This document shows, in pieces, positions 11,716-13,009 of a DNA stretch of 13,009 nucleotides. The notes below the pieces were generated by a model that had not been told where the DNA came from, did not search any database, and was given only the letters and a program-made list of their open reading frames with translations. Source of the stretch: Dethiosulfatibacter sp. (GTDB lineage Bacteria > Bacillota > Clostridia > Tissierellales > Dethiosulfatibacteraceae); NCBI GenBank assembly GCA_030591825.1, contig JAUVAG010000007.1, positions 1-13,009 on the forward strand, written 5' to 3'. The stretch's first letter is position 1. Each line of letters starts with the position of its first letter. The translations under genes were made by a program, and so were the position numbers.

Positions 11716-13009
11716 ATGGAATTATCAGTAAAAAAAGATAAAAAGAAAAGATTAAAGATGCCAAATACATTAGTGCTTTTATTGTGTATGATTGTTTTTT
11801 CTGCAGTACTAACATATTTTGTTCCAGCTGGACAATTTGATAGAATAGAGGATGCTGCAACAGGTAGAACAATAATAGTAGCAGAAAGCTTTGACTACGT
11901 AGAACAATCACCTGTTACACCGTGGAAAGTATTATCATCAGTATATAAAGGAATAGTAAACGCTTCAAACATTATTGCCCTAACCCTTATAATTGGAGGA
12001 GTATTTTCTCTTGTAGTTAGAAGTGGTGCAATTGATGCAGGATTAAATAAAGTAATAAAGAGAGTTGTTGGAAAAGAGTATCTATTTATCATTTTTACAC
12101 TAACCGCCTTTGCTGCTGGAGGAGCTAGTTTTGCAATGTCTGAGTCGACATTGCCATTTGTTGCAATTTTGGTAGCGGCGTCATTATCTCTTGGTTATGA
12201 CCGAATAGTTGGAGTAGCTATAGTATTAATAGGTGCATATGCAGGTTATTCAGCTGGACCTATTAATCCATACTCAATAGGCATTGCTCATTCCATTGCT
12301 GAACTACCTATTTTTTCCGGAATAGGTTTACGAACAGTTTTATTAATAGGATCTGTACTGCTAGCTATTCATCACACGCTTAGTTATGCAAAAAAAATCA
12401 AAAAAGATCCTACTAAGAGTTATATCTACGGTATTGAATATAGTAATAATAATGCACAAGAGATAAAAGAACTTGAGTTTACAAAAGAAAGAAAAATAGT
12501 TTTTGTTGTATTAGTAGTTTCAATACTGACTTTGGTCTTTGGTGTAATTAAATTTCAATGGTATTTTGCAGAAATATGTGCACTGTTTTCAATAATGGGT
12601 ATTATCATAGGTCTAATAACATTTAAAGGAAATTTAAATGAAATTGCAGATCAATTCATTATAGGTGCAACAGCATTAACTGGAGCAGCACTGTTGGTAG
12701 GCGTTTCTAGAGGCATACTAGTAGTTCTTACAGATGGTCAAATAATGGACACCATTGTATACAGTTTGGCTATGCCTCTCAAAAATCTAAACAGTGTGTT
12801 TGCAGCTTGGGGTATGTTTTTTATTCAAGGTATCATTAATTTTGTAATTCCATCATCTAGTGGCCAAGCAGTTGTTGTAACACCAATAATGGTATCTATA
12901 GCCGATATTATTGGTATGACAAGACAAGTAGCTGTTCAAGCTTTTCAGTCTGGAGACGGTTACTGGAATATGATAACGCCAACACATCCAGTAGTAATGG
13001 CATCAATTG
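11716..13009 (+). CDS. YfcC-family carrier (3' end beyond the window)
   Basis: The frame opens at ATG 11716, 6 bases after AGAGGAG, and stays open for 431 codons to the window edge. It begins with a basic, lysine-rich stretch (KKDKKKRLKM), then a first helix ending YFVPAGQFDR, typical of YfcC proteins. Some ten further hydrophobic helices follow. The AAGGASFAMSEST segment and the late PSSSGQAVVVTPIM and QSGDGYWNMITPTHPVVMA segments are family signatures (ion transporter/YfcC, usually about 470-500 residues), so only the last helix or two are missing. Family members are secondary carriers, variously suggested to move basic amino acids, C4-dicarboxylates or peptides; the substrate here is not known. 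Control by the upstream sigma-54 promoter and RocR-like activator points to amino acids or peptides. Confidence 0.88.
   Translation, partial: MELSVKKDKKKRLKMPNTLVLLLCMIVFSAVLTYFVPAGQFDRIEDAATGRTIIVAESFDYVEQSPVTPWKVLSSVYKGIVNASNIIALTLIIGGVFSLVVRSGAIDAGLNKVIKRVVGKEYLFIIFTLTAFAAGGASFAMSESTLPFVAILVAASLSLGYDRIVGVAIVLIGAYAGYSAGPINPYSIGIAHSIAELPIFSGIGLRTVLLIGSVLLAIHHTLSYAKKIKKDPTKSYIYGIEYSNNNAQEIKELEFTKERKIVFVVLVVSILTLVFGVIKFQWYFAEICALFSIMGIIIGLITFKGNLNEIADQFIIGATALTGAALLVGVSRGILVVLTDGQIMDTIVYSLAMPLKNLNSVFAAWGMFFIQGIINFVIPSSSGQAVVVTPIMVSIADIIGMTRQVAVQAFQSGDGYWNMITPTHPVVMASI

Noticed and set aside
11606..12092. Minus-strand frames opposite the carrier gene
   Set aside because: Antisense shadows of the YfcC-type coding sequence, without start signals.

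Overview
The window looks like the chromosome of a low-GC, probably anaerobic, Gram-positive bacterium of the Clostridia/Tissierellia type. The reasons are AT-rich DNA, strong AAAGGAGG-type ribosome binding sites, an AgrB/AgrC quorum-sensing pair, a sigma-54 activator of the RocR type and a YfcC-type carrier. The taxon is an inference; no marker gene fixes it.

Left part (1-8060), all on the minus strand. Read in the direction of transcription, it begins with a 678-residue protein that joins a complete RNase HI domain to a complete CinA protein. Fifteen bases further on is a scarred remnant of an AgrA-type response regulator, then a promoter and a terminator-like hairpin. Next come an intact agrB, an agrC broken by a frameshift and cut short before its G-box, an unrecognised membrane-anchored exported protein, and two ABC-2 permeases overlapping by 4 bases. 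The second permease runs off the left edge. No agrD is present, so the agr-like locus appears to be decaying with only agrB intact. The ATPase for the permeases is not in the window.

Middle part (8061-9717). A 363-base divergent spacer holds two nearly identical 115-base units in tandem, each with nested dyad symmetry. They lie upstream of a small six-helix membrane protein of the DUF308/HdeD type. A 708-base IS1595-like element follows, with 27-base inverted repeats and a perfect 8-base target duplication. Its transposase has lost its middle.

Right part (9718-13009), plus strand. A RocR-like enhancer-binding protein is followed by two copies of a GACAA-N4-TTGTC dyad, a strong terminator and a textbook -24/-12 promoter. 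The promoter drives a remnant of alanine dehydrogenase (frameshifted and truncated) and then an apparently intact YfcC-family carrier that runs off the right edge. Activator, sites, promoter and carrier form a coherent amino-acid or peptide-use module whose first enzyme gene has been lost.

The theme of the window is gene decay next to intact neighbours: agrA, agrC, a transposase and ald are all broken. The most unusual intact item is the RNase HI-CinA fusion; the most unusual non-coding item is the tandem dyad repeat at 8171-8406.
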